Shown piece by piece: positions 1 through 10,503 of a DNA stretch of 64,000 bases; the stretch's first letter is position 1, and each line of letters opens with the position of its first letter. Under the pieces are notes generated by a model. The model did no database searches. It had not been told where the DNA came from and worked only from the letters and a program-made list of their open reading frames with translations. The translations under genes were made by a program, and so were the position numbers. The stretch lies in the NCBI RefSeq assembly GCF_000310205.1, contig NZ_AMXE01000001.1:1-64000 (forward strand). The letters are read 5' to 3'. Source of the stretch: Thauera linaloolentis 47Lol = DSM 12138 (GTDB lineage: Bacteria > Pseudomonadota > Gammaproteobacteria > Burkholderiales > Rhodocyclaceae).

Positions 1-865
1 CCGCCGCCGGCACGCGGCGCGGCCTGGCCGCCTCAGGCGCAGACCGCCTGGGCGGAACCTCCGCCTTCTGCGCCGATGCGGGGCGCGCAGCCACGGGCGC
101 CGGGCTCCCGGCCTTGCGCGGCTCCGCCGCAGCGCTCGGCGCCTCGCGCTCCAAGGTTTCCGGATCGGGCCTGGGGGGCCTGATGCGCGGCAGGGTCGGC
201 ACGATCGATGCCTGCGACGCATCGCCGGCGGAAGGCGCCGGCGCCGGCGGCACGTCCGCCGTACGGATCGGACGCACCGCGGTGTCGCGCGCCTCGATCG
301 GAGCCGGACGCGCCGTCTCCGCAGCCTGCCCGAACGCCGCCGGTGCTTGGGCCCCGGCGGGTGTGGCCGCGGGAGCAGCCTTCGCAGGCGCCGCCGCGGC
401 AGCGCCACCCGCAGGCTGCATGGCCGTGGCCAGCTTCTGGATTTCGCTCGCGACCTTCTGCACGTCGGCCGCGGACGGAGGACTGCACACCTCGCGCCAC
501 ATCCGCTCATCCACCGAATTGGGCGTGACGCGCAGCGGTGCCTGGTCCGCGACCGCCTCCTCGCGCAAGATGTTGTCGCCGATGTCGAGATAGACGCGCT
601 TGACCGTGACGAAAGTCCGGTTCTGGCAGTCGTAGCGGTTGAGCGCCTTGATCGTGGCATAGCCCGAAGATGCAGCTTCCGCGTTGCTCAGCACGACCCT
701 GCCCCACGACACCTTGGTGCCTCGGTCGGACGAAAAGATGCTGGCGCGATCGATTTCCACACGCCGGTCGCGGTCGCTCAGCACCAGTTGCCAATCGGCG
801 GCGAGCACCTCCTGCAAGGGCATGGCGATCAACATGGCCAGGACAGCCAGACGGGACGGTTTCAT
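1..865 (-). CDS. Secreted surface-adhesin E-like protein, C-terminus cut by window edge
   Basis: The reading frame starts at an ATG at 865 and stays open to base 1, so the C-terminus is missing. Residues 1-22 form a clear signal peptide (MKPSR, then a hydrophobic core ending near VLAAD). Residues 23-130 carry the pattern of the surface-adhesin protein E family: WQL, DRRVEID, SIFSSDRGTK, GYATIKALNRYDC, KRVYLDIG and a closing WREVC. The two cysteines probably form a disulphide. From about residue 150 it becomes a long low-complexity Ala/Pro/Arg tail that may span the periplasm or cell wall. The family is known from secreted proteins of proteobacteria, with no firm biochemical role. It is divergent from thiD and the two share a short upstream region. 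I infer an exported, possibly envelope-bound protein. Confidence 0.7.
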   Translation of the reverse strand, partial: MKPSRLAVLAMLIAMPLQEVLAADWQLVLSDRDRRVEIDRASIFSSDRGTKVSWGRVVLSNAEAASSGYATIKALNRYDCQNRTFVTVKRVYLDIGDNILREEAVADQAPLRVTPNSVDERMWREVCSPPSAADVQKVASEIQKLATAMQPAGGAAAAAPAKAAPAATPAGAQAPAAFGQAAETARPAPIEARDTAVRPIRTADVPPAPAPSAGDASQASIVPTLPRIRPPRPDPETLEREAPSAAAEPRKAGSPAPVAARPASAQKAEVPPRRSAPEAARPRRVPAA

Positions 866-963
866 CGAAGCAGCCGGATTCGGGATTGATGCAATGCTAA
901 ACGGCGGCAACGCGGAAATCTTGAGGGCCTTGCCACGCCTGGGTGCATACAGTATCGTCTGCC

Positions 964-1046
964 GTTCTCGTTGGGGGTGCCCGTGGCGCACGGGCTGAGA
1001 TACACCCTTGGAACCTGATCCGGCTCGCACCGGCGTAGGGAAACGT
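964..1046 (+). promoter_or_regulatory. TPP riboswitch (thi box)
   Basis: The leader of thiD contains the conserved TPP aptamer blocks in order: GGGGTGCCC, then GGGCTGAGA, then ACCCTTGGAACCTGATCCGG, and finally CCGGCGTAGGGAAACG just before the start codon. The CTGAGA and GAACCTGATC cores are the pyrimidine- and pyrophosphate-sensing parts of the aptamer. The aptamer ends only about 5 bases before the ATG, so the likely mode is control of translation initiation by hiding the ribosome site, rather than a separate terminator. It would shut down thiD and thiC when thiamine pyrophosphate is plentiful. Confidence 0.95.
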
Positions 1047-1050
1047 ACAC

Positions 1051-1950
1051 ATGAATCCATCCGCTTCAAGCGCTGCCGCCGCCGGCAGCGCATCCTCCGT
1101 TCCGTCCCGCATCCCGAACGTCGTCTCGATTGCGGGCATCGACCCGTCCGGCGGCGCCGGCGTCTTCGCCGACCTCAAGGCCTTTTCCGCGCTCGGCGCA
1201 TACGGCTGCGGCGTGGTGGCGGCACTGACCGCCCAGAACACACGGGCCGTCACCGGCGTGCATGTACCGCCCATCGATTTCCTGCGCCTGCAGATCGATA
1301 CCCTGTTCGCCGACGTCCAGTTGCATGCCACCAAGATCGGCATGCTCGGCAGCGCCGAGGTCACCGCCACGGTCGCGGACCGCCTCGCGCACTGGAAGGC
1401 CGTCAACGTCGTGCTCGACCCGGTGATGGTCGCCAAGAGCGGCGACAGCCTGCTGGCGAAGAACGCCATTGCGATGATGCGCGAAGCGCTGTTCCCGCAG
1501 GCCTTCATGATCACCCCCAACCTGCCTGAAGCCGGCGTGCTGCTCGAACAGCGCACGCCCGAATCGCTCAGGGAGATGTACCGTGCGGCGGAACGCCTGC
1601 GCGAACTGCTGCCGCTGTCTTCGGAACGCTGGGTATTGCTCAAGGGCGGCCATCTGCCCGGCAACGCGCTGACCGACTTGCTGTTCGACGGCGACCGCAT
1701 GGTCGAACTGCCCGCCCCCCGCATCCAGACCAGAAATACCCATGGCACGGGATGCACCCTGAGCTCGGCCATCGCCGCACTGCTGCCGCAGACGGCCGGC
1801 GACTTCCGGGCGGCCGAAGCGGCCGTGCGCCATGCGCGCCAATGGATGCTGAACGCGATCGCGCACGCGGACGAACTCGCGGTCGGCAACGGCCACGGAC
1901 CGGTCCACCACTTCCACGCGCTGTGGCGCCCCCAGGCCGCCCCGCGCTGA
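1051..1950 (+). CDS. thiD: Hydroxymethylpyrimidine / phosphomethylpyrimidine kinase
   Basis: ThiD phosphorylates hydroxymethylpyrimidine to HMP-P and then HMP-PP in the cytoplasm, supplying the pyrimidine half of thiamine. The ribokinase-like fold is shown by GIDPSGGAG at residues 29-37, the substrate-binding start of the family, and by HGTGC at 231-235, whose Cys235 sits in the anion-hole/ATP loop typical of HMP kinases. At 299 residues it is slightly longer than the usual 260-270 because of about 20 low-complexity Ala/Ser residues at the N-terminus. The ATG follows the TPP riboswitch directly, which fixes the start. It lies 111 bases upstream of thiC, on the same strand and probably in one transcript. 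No thiE domain is fused. Confidence 0.95.
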   Translation: MNPSASSAAAAGSASSVPSRIPNVVSIAGIDPSGGAGVFADLKAFSALGAYGCGVVAALTAQNTRAVTGVHVPPIDFLRLQIDTLFADVQLHATKIGMLGSAEVTATVADRLAHWKAVNVVLDPVMVAKSGDSLLAKNAIAMMREALFPQAFMITPNLPEAGVLLEQRTPESLREMYRAAERLRELLPLSSERWVLLKGGHLPGNALTDLLFDGDRMVELPAPRIQTRNTHGTGCTLSSAIAALLPQTAGDFRAAEAAVRHARQWMLNAIAHADELAVGNGHGPVHHFHALWRPQAAPR

Positions 1951-3978
<2,028 letters not shown>

Positions 3979-4000
3979 ACGCAACCGTGATCGGACAGGC

Positions 4001-4037
4001 AAACGCCCGCCGGGGACCGCCCCCCGGCGGGCGTTTT
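4001..4037. terminator. Bidirectional intrinsic terminator between thiC and the OmpA-like gene
   Basis: The sequence forms a long stem, AAACGCCCGCCGGGG on the left pairing with CCCCGGCGGGCGTTTT on the right, with a very short loop. The left arm is preceded by A residues and the right arm is followed by T residues, so it can end transcription from both sides. It sits 22 bases past the thiC stop and about 50 bases past the stop of the convergent OmpA-like gene, which is the expected place for a shared terminator. Confidence 0.85.
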
Positions 4038-4089
4038 CACTTTCAGGCCGGACGAAACCGCCGGCCGTGGGAACGGGGCGCGGGCGGCC

Positions 4090-4758
4090 TTACTGCTGCG
4101 CGGCCTCGGCGACGAAGATCTCGACGCGGCGGTTCACCGCACGGCCCGAAGCGGTCGAGTTGTCGGCGATCGGCTGGCGCGAGCCGCGGCCGTCGATGGC
4201 GATGCGCTGTGCCGACACGCCGAGCGCGGTCAGATAGTCGCGAACGGAAGCCGCACGGTTGACCGACAGCGGATTGTTGATCGCATCGCTGCCGGTGCTG
4301 TCGGTGTGGCCGATGATCGTGATCGTGGTGACCGGATGCTGGTTCAGGCCGCTCGCCAGCCTGTCGAGCACGGGGCGCATGTTCGGCTTGATGTCGTAGC
4401 GGCCGGTATCGAAGGAAATGTCGCTCGGGATGTCGACCTTGAGCTGGTTGTCGGCGGTCTGGCTGACGCCGATGCCGGTGCCCGCGGTCGCCTGCTCCAT
4501 CTCGGCCTTCTGCTTCTGCATGTGCTGCGACCACAGGTAGCCGCCCGCAGCGCCCACCGCGGCGCCCACCGCCGCGCCGGTGGTGGTGCTCTTGCTCTTG
4601 TTGCCGCCCGCCGTCGCCCGGCCGATGACGGCGCCCGCGACCGCACCGATGCCGGCGCCGACCCCCGTGTCGCGCTGGGTCTCGCTCATGTTGGCGCAAC
4701 CGACCAGCCCGCCGGCGGCGAAGGTGAATGCGGTCAGGGAAACGATGATCTTCTTCAT
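4090..4758 (-). CDS. OmpA-family outer-membrane lipoprotein with glycine-zipper segment
   Basis: This 222-residue protein starts with a lipoprotein signal whose lipobox LVGC places the lipidated cysteine at residue 21. Residues about 30-75 are Gly/Ala-rich with repeated GAxxGAxxG spacing, a glycine-zipper segment that could insert into or pack against the outer membrane. Residues about 105-218 are an OmpA-like peptidoglycan-binding domain, shown by FDTGRYDIKP, GHTDSTG and the final RAVNRRVEI. The arrangement matches the YiaD / YfiB type of small lipoproteins that tie the outer membrane to the cell wall. It stands alone, convergent with thiC, and has its own leader. The exact member of the family cannot be told from sequence alone. 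Confidence 0.88.
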   Translation of the reverse strand: MKKIIVSLTAFTFAAGGLVGCANMSETQRDTGVGAGIGAVAGAVIGRATAGGNKSKSTTTGAAVGAAVGAAGGYLWSQHMQKQKAEMEQATAGTGIGVSQTADNQLKVDIPSDISFDTGRYDIKPNMRPVLDRLASGLNQHPVTTITIIGHTDSTGSDAINNPLSVNRAASVRDYLTALGVSAQRIAIDGRGSRQPIADNSTASGRAVNRRVEIFVAEAAQQ

Positions 4759-4862
4759 GGTCTTGAGCCTCCGGATTTGTAACAGGCGGGGTGATTATCC
4801 ACGCGGAACACGGCGCGACGGCCCGCCCGGTGTGCAACAAAGCATGACCGGCACCGAGCCGA

Positions 4863-5252
4863 TCATCCCCTCAGCAGGTTGAAAATGGAATAGCCCGCCC
4901 AGGTCGCCAGGACAGAACCCAAGACATGCAGGACCAGGTGCAGCACCAGCCAGCCGAGGGCGCCACGCTGCAGCAGATGGAAAGCTTCGGCCGAGAAAGT
5001 GGAGAACGTCGTCAGCCCGCCCAGCAGCCCGGTCGTCAGCAACAGCTTGAGCGCCGGCGGCATCTCGGGCCAGGCCTGGACCAGGCCCAGCACGCCCCCC
5101 ATCAGCAGCCCGCCGACCAGGTTCACGACCAGGGTGCCGGGTGGCACGAGGGGAAACATCGGATTCAGCCATACACCCAGTCCCCAGCGCAGCCAGGTAC
5201 CGCAGGCCCCACCGATGCCGACCGCCGCAAAGGCGGCAAGACCCGTGCTCAT
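4863..5252 (-). CDS. crcB: Fluoride ion channel CrcB
   Basis: CrcB (Fluc) is a small dual-topology inner-membrane channel that lets fluoride leave the cell. The 129-residue product has four hydrophobic segments and the family motifs GTLVVNLVGG (with the conserved Asn) and GGLTTFSTFS, the phenylalanine- and threonine-lined fluoride path. The ATG overlaps the stop codon of the upstream mechanosensitive-channel gene in an ATGA arrangement, so the two are translationally coupled. I found no fluoride riboswitch in the leader of the pair. A larger open frame extends upstream, but the start at 5252 agrees with the normal length of the family. Confidence 0.93.
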   Translation of the reverse strand: MSTGLAAFAAVGIGGACGTWLRWGLGVWLNPMFPLVPPGTLVVNLVGGLLMGGVLGLVQAWPEMPPALKLLLTTGLLGGLTTFSTFSAEAFHLLQRGALGWLVLHLVLHVLGSVLATWAGYSIFNLLRG

Positions 5253-6559
5253 ACCTTGAACTCTCCCGCCACGCCTGCATGGCGGCCACGACCGCCCGGC
5301 GCCTCCGCCCCCCGCAGGCCGCTGCCCAAGGCCCGCATGTCGGCACCGCTGGGATGCTGGAACACGCGCAGGCCGAACTCCGGCAGGATCGCCAGCAGGT
5401 GGTCGAAGATGTCGGACTGGGTGCTCTCGTACTCGGCCCACACGATGGTGTTGGCGAAGCAGTACAGCTCCAGCGGCAAGCCGTCTGAAGTCGGTGCCAT
5501 CTGGCGCACCATCAGCATCATGCCCTGATGCACGCCCGGATGATGGCGCAGATAGCGATCGACGTAGGCACGGAAGGTGCCGATGTTGGTGACGCGGCGG
5601 CGATTGACGATGTCGCGCTCGCCGCGCGGCAGGGTCGTATTCCAGGCCTCCAGTTCGGCCTCCTTCGCCGGCAGGTAGCCGTCGAGCAGGGCGAAGCGGT
5701 CGAGGCGGTGGCGCTCCTCGTCGGTCAGGAAACGGATGCTGTGCTGATCGATGTACAGGCTGCGCTTGATCCGCCGCCCGCCCGACTCCCGCATGCCGCG
5801 CCAGTTGCGGAACGAATCCGAGATCAGGCGCTTGGTCGGGATGGTGGTGATGGTCTTGTCCCAATTCTGCACCTTCACCGTATGCAGCGCGATGTCGATG
5901 ACGTCGCCGTCGGCATTGAGCTGCGGCATCTCGATCCAGTCGCCGATGCGCACCATGTCGTTGGAACTGAGCTGCACGCTGGCGACGAGCGACAGCAAGG
6001 TGTCCTGGAAGATCAGCATCAGCACCGCCGCCATCGCCCCCAGACCCGACAGCAGGATCAGCGGTGAGCGGTCGATCAGGCTTGCCACCATCAGGATCGC
6101 GGCGACGAAGTAGATGACGATCTTCGATACCTCGACATATCCCTTGATCGGCCGCAGGCGCGCATCGGGGCGGCGCTGATAGAGCGCACTGAGGACGTTC
6201 AGGGTGCCGCTCAGCGCAAGCGCCACCGTCAGCACGATGAAGGCGCTGCACACGTTCTCGATCACCGTCACCAGCGCCGCCGGGAGATGCGGCACCGCAC
6301 CGACCCCGATCATCAGCACCAGCGCGGGTACGATGTGCGACAACCTCGACACCACACGCAGCGGCGTGACTTCGCCCCGCGCGGCGCCTTCCATGAGTAC
6401 GCGTGCGCCCAGCAGCCTGCGCAGGCCACGCAGCAGGACATGCCTGGTCAGCCAGTTCGCCAGCCAGGCAACGGCCACCAGCCCGCCGACGGCAACCAGG
6501 GTATAGAGCGGCGGATGCTGCTCCAGCAAGCCGATGGCGACACTGAGATCTTGTTCCAT
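5249..6559 (-). CDS. MscS-family mechanosensitive channel (YbdG-like)
   Basis: The 436-residue protein has about five membrane segments between residues 15 and 190, followed by the MscS pore and beta domain, seen in LILLSGLGAMAAVLMLIF and SSNDMVRIGDWIEMP. Its length, the long soluble C-terminal part and motifs such as TTIPTKRLI and FRNWRGMRESGGRRIKRS fit the YbdG/MscM-like branch rather than the 290-residue MscS. It would act as a tension-gated channel protecting the inner membrane during osmotic shock. The start at 6559 was chosen because GGAGAAGG lies just before the ATG; the longer frame upstream lacks this. It overlaps crcB by 4 bases. Confidence 0.88.
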   Translation of the reverse strand: MEQDLSVAIGLLEQHPPLYTLVAVGGLVAVAWLANWLTRHVLLRGLRRLLGARVLMEGAARGEVTPLRVVSRLSHIVPALVLMIGVGAVPHLPAALVTVIENVCSAFIVLTVALALSGTLNVLSALYQRRPDARLRPIKGYVEVSKIVIYFVAAILMVASLIDRSPLILLSGLGAMAAVLMLIFQDTLLSLVASVQLSSNDMVRIGDWIEMPQLNADGDVIDIALHTVKVQNWDKTITTIPTKRLISDSFRNWRGMRESGGRRIKRSLYIDQHSIRFLTDEERHRLDRFALLDGYLPAKEAELEAWNTTLPRGERDIVNRRRVTNIGTFRAYVDRYLRHHPGVHQGMMLMVRQMAPTSDGLPLELYCFANTIVWAEYESTQSDIFDHLLAILPEFGLRVFQHPSGADMRALGSGLRGAEAPGGRGRHAGVAGEFKV

Positions 6560-6582
6560 TCCTTCTCCAGAAAACTCCGCCG

Positions 6583-6634
6583 GGCCGGCAGTCCGGCCGT
6601 CATTTCCGCAGTGTTCCATTTGGCACAAATTATA
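6583..6634 (-). promoter_or_regulatory. Candidate promoter and leader hairpin of the mscS-like/crcB pair
   Basis: On the minus strand a perfect TATAAT lies at 6634-6629, about 70 bases before the mscS-like ATG. I see no convincing -35 box at the normal distance. Between the -10 box and the ribosome site a perfect GGCCGG/CCGGCC hairpin with a 4-base loop occupies 6598-6583 and would fold in the leader RNA. The assignment rests on consensus matching only. Confidence 0.4.
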
Positions 6635-6776
6635 GCCACACGGCCGCCACGCCCTCCGGGCGCCGGGGCGGACGGCCGAAGGGATCGGCCGATCGGCTAC
6701 AATCCACCCCGACCACAAGCATCCACGGGCCATGCCGACAGGCCGCCCCCAACCATACCGTCCATTCTTGAGCCCG

Positions 6777-8513
6777 ATGAATCACCCCGACAGGAAGACC
6801 GGCACCGACGCCGCCGCACCGAGCAATTTCATCCGTAACATCGTCGACGAAGACATCCGCCATGGCAAATGGGGCGGCCGCGTCGAAACGCGCTTCCCGC
6901 CCGAGCCGAACGGCTACCTGCACTACGGCCATGCCAAGTCGATCTGCCTGAACTTCGGCCTGGCCGAAGCCTATGGCGGCGTCTGCCACATGCGCTTCGA
7001 CGACACCAACCCCGAGAAGGAAGAGCAGGAATACGTCGACGCCATCGTCGAGTCGGTGCGCTGGCTCGGTTTCGAGTGGGGCGAGCATCTGTATTTCGCC
7101 TCGGACTACTTCGACACCATGCATGCCTGCGCGCTCAGTCTGATCAAGGCCGGCAAGGCCTACGTCGACTCGCAGTCGGCCGAGGAAATGCGCGCCAACC
7201 GCGGCACGCTCACCGAGCCCGGCAAGGACAGCCCGTGGCGCAACCGCAGCATCGACGAGAACCTCGGGCTCTTCGAGCGCATGCGCGCCGGAGAGTTCGC
7301 CGAGGGCAGCCACATCCTGCGCGCGAAGATCGACATGGCCAGCCCCAACATCAATCTGCGCGACCCGGCGATCTACCGTATCCGCCACGCCAGCCACCAT
7401 CGCAGCGGCGACAAGTGGTGCATCTACCCGATGTACACCTTCGCCCACCCGATCGAGGACGCGATCGAGAACATCACCCATTCGGTGTGCACGCTCGAAT
7501 TCGAGGACCAGCGCCCCTTCTACGACTGGCTGCTGGACGCGCTGGCGACCGAAGGCCACTTTCCGCGCCCGCTGCCGCAGCAGATCGAGTTCGCCCGCCT
7601 CAACCTGACCTACGTCGTGCTGTCGAAGCGCAAGCTCATCCAGCTCGTCAACGAAGGCCATGTCGCCGGCTGGGACGACCCGCGCCTGCCGACGCTGATC
7701 GGCGCCCGCCGCCGCGGCTTCACGCCTGCGGGTTTCCGCCGCTTTGCCGACCGCATCGGTGTCTCCAAGGCCGACTCGTGGATCGACATGAGCGTGCTCG
7801 AAGAATGCATGCGCGACGACCTCAACGAAACCGCCGAGCGCCGCGTCGCGGTGCTCGATCCGCTCAAGCTGGTCATCACCAACTACCCCGCAGGGCAATC
7901 CGAGCTGTGTCAGGCTCCCAACCATCCGCTCAAGCCTGAACTGGGCAAGCGCGACATGCCTTTCGGCCGCGAACTATGGATCGAGCGCGAGGACTTCATG
8001 GAAGAACCGGTCAAGGGCTTCCACCGCCTCTATCCGGGCAACACCGTGCGCCTGCGCTACGGCTTCGTCGTCAAATGCACCGGCTACGAGAAAGACGCAG
8101 CGGGCAAGGTCAGCGCAGTGCTTGCCGAATACATGCCCGACTCCAAGTCCGGCACGCCTGGCGCCGACAACTACAAGGTCAAGGGCAACCTGCACTGGGT
8201 ATCGGCCGCGCACGGTTACCAGGCCGAAGTGCGCCTCTACGACCGCCTTTTCGCCCATCCTCATCCCGGACAGCGCCGCGAAGGCGACGCCCCCGACGCC
8301 GAGCGCGACTTCCTTGACGACATCAACCCGGACAGCAAGCGCACCGTCGCCGCCTGGCTGGAGCCGGCACTGCAAGGCGCGCGGCCCGAAGAGCGTTTCC
8401 AGTTCGAACGCCACGGCTACTTCGTCGCCGACCGCGTCGACTCCAAGCCCGGCACACCGGTGTTCAACCGCACGGTCACGCTGAAGGACTCATGGGCCAA
8501 GGGCGGAAAATGA
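6777..8513 (+). CDS. glnS: Glutamine--tRNA ligase
   Basis: GlnRS charges tRNA-Gln with glutamine in the cytoplasm. The class I signature appears as PPEPNGYLHYGHAKS, with HYGH at residues 49-52, and the second ATP loop is VLSKRK at 281-286 (the KMSKS position). Residues about 340-560 form the two anticodon-binding beta-barrel domains that set GlnRS apart from GluRS. With the ATG at 6777 the product is 578 residues, close to the 554 of E. coli. An in-frame ATG at 6732 would add 15 residues without recognisable homology; neither start has a strong ribosome site. The gene is divergent from the mscS-like gene and stands alone. Confidence 0.96.
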   Translation: MNHPDRKTGTDAAAPSNFIRNIVDEDIRHGKWGGRVETRFPPEPNGYLHYGHAKSICLNFGLAEAYGGVCHMRFDDTNPEKEEQEYVDAIVESVRWLGFEWGEHLYFASDYFDTMHACALSLIKAGKAYVDSQSAEEMRANRGTLTEPGKDSPWRNRSIDENLGLFERMRAGEFAEGSHILRAKIDMASPNINLRDPAIYRIRHASHHRSGDKWCIYPMYTFAHPIEDAIENITHSVCTLEFEDQRPFYDWLLDALATEGHFPRPLPQQIEFARLNLTYVVLSKRKLIQLVNEGHVAGWDDPRLPTLIGARRRGFTPAGFRRFADRIGVSKADSWIDMSVLEECMRDDLNETAERRVAVLDPLKLVITNYPAGQSELCQAPNHPLKPELGKRDMPFGRELWIEREDFMEEPVKGFHRLYPGNTVRLRYGFVVKCTGYEKDAAGKVSAVLAEYMPDSKSGTPGADNYKVKGNLHWVSAAHGYQAEVRLYDRLFAHPHPGQRREGDAPDAERDFLDDINPDSKRTVAAWLEPALQGARPEERFQFERHGYFVADRVDSKPGTPVFNRTVTLKDSWAKGGK

Positions 8514-8608
8514 GTCACGCCCCGGATTCGCCGCTGGCCTGAAGCCCACGCAGGCCCCGCATGCCGAACGAAGCCCCGCACGCCTCTCCGGTTACGAGCA
8601 AGCCGGCC

Positions 8609-8896
8609 ATGAACCTGCGGCGGGGCCTTTTCGCCCTGGCCATGCTGCTGGCGGCATCGGCCGGCGCCGCCCCGGCGCCCTGGCATGTATGGCGCAGCAA
8701 GCTCGACGGCCGTGAGTTCTGCGCCCAGACCTCGCCCGGCCCCGGCTGGGAACCCGTGCGCGGCCCCTTCAGCGACCCGCACTGCAGCAAACGGGCGCAG
8801 GCTGCCCGTGACACCTCCACCGTTGCACCGCCTCAATCCATTGACTCAGGTCAATCTTCGTCCAGATCGCCCGGCAAGACGTCCGGGGCACACTAG
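8609..8896 (+). CDS. Small exported protein of unknown function
   Basis: The product has 95 residues from the ATG at 8609. Residues 1-19 are a typical signal peptide (MNLRRG followed by a Leu/Ala core) with likely cleavage after SAGA. The mature part has WHVWRSKLDGREFCAQ, then a PGPGWEPVRGPFSDPHC segment, so two cysteines that may bond. The C-terminal 35 residues are Ser/Pro/Gln-rich and probably disordered. An in-frame ATG at 8561 would place 16 more residues before the signal peptide, which is less likely. I do not recognise the family. It lies 95 bases after glnS on the same strand and could be read through from it. Confidence 0.6.
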   Translation: MNLRRGLFALAMLLAASAGAAPAPWHVWRSKLDGREFCAQTSPGPGWEPVRGPFSDPHCSKRAQAARDTSTVAPPQSIDSGQSSSRSPGKTSGAH

Positions 8897-9001
8897 ACTG
8901 GAATTGACCGAGGCTCGGTTTCGGTTCGATGCCGAGCTTCACGCAGAAAACAAGAAGGTTCCAAGCCTCCAGGATGATGGGCACGTTTGAAGGAGACTGT
9001 C

Positions 9002-9241
9002 ATGAGCATCATCGACTCCCCGATCGGCCGGTGCGAAGCCGTCCACGAGATGGTTCTACTCGATGAAACGCAACAAGAGTGCGCATGCGAACACGGCTGT
9101 CCGCCAGGCTTCGACTGCCCGCTGGCTGGCTGTTTCGCCGAGGTGAGCGGCTTGAGCGACGAGCACGCGGCTGCGCTCAAGCAGGCTGGCAAATGCATGA
9201 AGCAGCCTGGGGCGAGGAAACGCGTGCCTGCCCCCGCCTGA
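9002..9241 (+). CDS. Small cysteine-rich protein of unknown function
   Basis: This 79-residue protein has no signal peptide, so it is probably cytoplasmic. Seven cysteines stand at 11, 27, 29, 33, 39, 44 and 65; five of them lie in the 18-residue stretch from 27 to 44 (CxC-x3-C-x5-C-x4-C). This dense spacing suggests metal or Fe-S binding or a redox role, but I do not recognise a named family. A good ribosome site (AAGGAG, 6 bases before the ATG) supports the start. The pairs GFDCPLAGCF and GLSDEHAAALKQAGKCM look like real protein, with normal codon use. It is convergent with rluF and is separated from the previous gene by about 105 bases. Confidence 0.65.
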   Translation: MSIIDSPIGRCEAVHEMVLLDETQQECACEHGCPPGFDCPLAGCFAEVSGLSDEHAAALKQAGKCMKQPGARKRVPAPA

Positions 9242-9260
9242 GCGCTGGGCGGCGCGAGGA

Positions 9261-10376
9261 TCAGAACGATTCGTCCTCGCGCAGGTAGCGCCACTGCCCG
9301 AGCGGCAGCTCGCCGAGCTTCACCTCTCCGATGCGCACCCGCTTGAGGCCCACCACCTTCAGGCCGACCATTTCGCACATGCGGCGGATCTGGCGCTTGC
9401 GCCCCTCGCGCAGCCGGAAGCGCAGCTGATCGTCGTTCATCCACTCCACCCGGGCCGGTCGCAGCTGCACGCCGTCGAGTTCCAGGCCATGGCTCAGCAG
9501 CGCCAGTCCATCGGCCTGCAGGCTGCCTTCCACGCGCACGAGATATTCCTTTTCCACCTTGGAATCATCACCGATCAACTGGCGCGCGACGCGGCCATCC
9601 TGTGTCAGCACCAGCAGCCCGGTGGAGTCGATGTCGAGCCGCCCCGCCGGCGCAAGGTTCTTGAGCTGGCTGGGATGGAAGCGCTGCGCGGTATCGCGGT
9701 CGAACTGGTTGTCCGCGCCGATCAGGCTCACGGCCGGGACGTAGCCCGGCTCCGGCTGGCCGGATACGTAGCCGACCGGCTTGTGCAGCAGGATGGTCAC
9801 GCGCTGGCGCTGGGTGCGCGCGGCCTCGGGCGCGAGGTCGATGCGCGCATCGGGCTGGATGCGGATGCCGAGTTCGGACACCCGCTTGCCATCGACGAAG
9901 ACCCAGCCGCGCTCGATGAACTCGTCGGCCTCGCGGCGCGAGCAGATACCGCGCTCGGCCATGACCTTCGACAGGCGCACGCCTTCGGGCTTCGGCCCCG
10001 CCTCCACCGCCACCTGCCCGGACGGAGGCGGCACCTCTGTCCGGGCCGTGGTGTCCGCGCCGCGCTGCTTGCGCACGTCCGGCTCGGAACGGGACGCCGG
10101 CCGCCGCTCCGTCGCCTTGCCGCCAGGCCGTTTTCCGCCGGCGGGGGAGCGCCGGTCTGCAGGCGCGGGCTTGGCCGCCGCGGCGGGCCGGGCCGGAGGC
10201 GCAGGTTTCCTCTTCTCGACGGCGCCGTCACCGTGCTCATCGCCGTCGGCTGCCGCGGTATTGCGCGGGCGCAGCTTGAGCGTGCCACTGATATGCGAGG
10301 GCGCGGGTTCGGGGGGCTTTCGGCGGAAGGTGTTCAAGGCTGTTCCCGATGAGATAGGGCCAGCATTATCGCCCAC
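9261..10376 (-). CDS. rluF: 23S rRNA pseudouridine synthase, RluF-type
   Basis: The enzyme converts a uridine in 23S rRNA to pseudouridine. Residues 1-125 are a Pro/Ala/Lys/Arg-rich basic extension, common in betaproteobacterial members and probably disordered. An S4 RNA-binding domain follows ([21 protein letters not shown]), then the catalytic domain with [10 protein letters not shown] and [11 protein letters not shown], whose Asp is the catalytic residue. [10 protein letters not shown] and the ending LPLGQWRYL match RluF (E. coli U2604) better than RluB or RluE, which have RRMW or shorter tails. The substrate position is an inference from that similarity. It is divergent from the IclR-type regulator gene. 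Confidence 0.85.
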   Translation of the reverse strand: MGDNAGPISSGTALNTFRRKPPEPAPSHISGTLKLRPRNTAAADGDEHGDGAVEKRKPAPPARPAAAAKPAPADRRSPAGGKRPGGKATERRPASRSEPDVRKQRGADTTARTEVPPPSGQVAVEAGPKPEGVRLSKVMAERGICSRREADEFIERGWVFVDGKRVSELGIRIQPDARIDLAPEAARTQRQRVTILLHKPVGYVSGQPEPGYVPAVSLIGADNQFDRDTAQRFHPSQLKNLAPAGRLDIDSTGLLVLTQDGRVARQLIGDDSKVEKEYLVRVEGSLQADGLALLSHGLELDGVQLRPARVEWMNDDQLRFRLREGRKRQIRRMCEMVGLKVVGLKRVRIGEVKLGELPLGQWRYLREDESF

Positions 10377-10431
10377 AATCAGACGGCGTGACGGCGCTGC
10401 TGGGCTGGAGGCGCCACGGACCGGGGCTTCG

Positions 10432-10446
10432 TTTCACTAGGCGAAA
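10432..10446. promoter_or_regulatory. Possible 15-bp operator upstream of the IclR-type gene
   Basis: TTTCAC-TAG-GCGAAA is an imperfect palindrome with one mismatch in six-base arms. Its 15-base length and its place in the 127-base region between the divergent iclR-type and rluF genes fit a regulator controlling its own promoter, as many IclR-family proteins do. This is a visual match only. Confidence 0.25.
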
Positions 10447-10503
10447 TCGGACCGGGCAGGTAAGATCCCCGTTCCTTATCGAATGCTCATATAGAGCGCC
10501 GCC

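Noticed and set aside
6560-6776. Fluoride riboswitch upstream of the mscS-like/crcB pair
   Set aside because: I looked for the crcB RNA motif because CrcB is a fluoride channel, but the conserved blocks are not there; only a GC hairpin and a TATAAT are seen.
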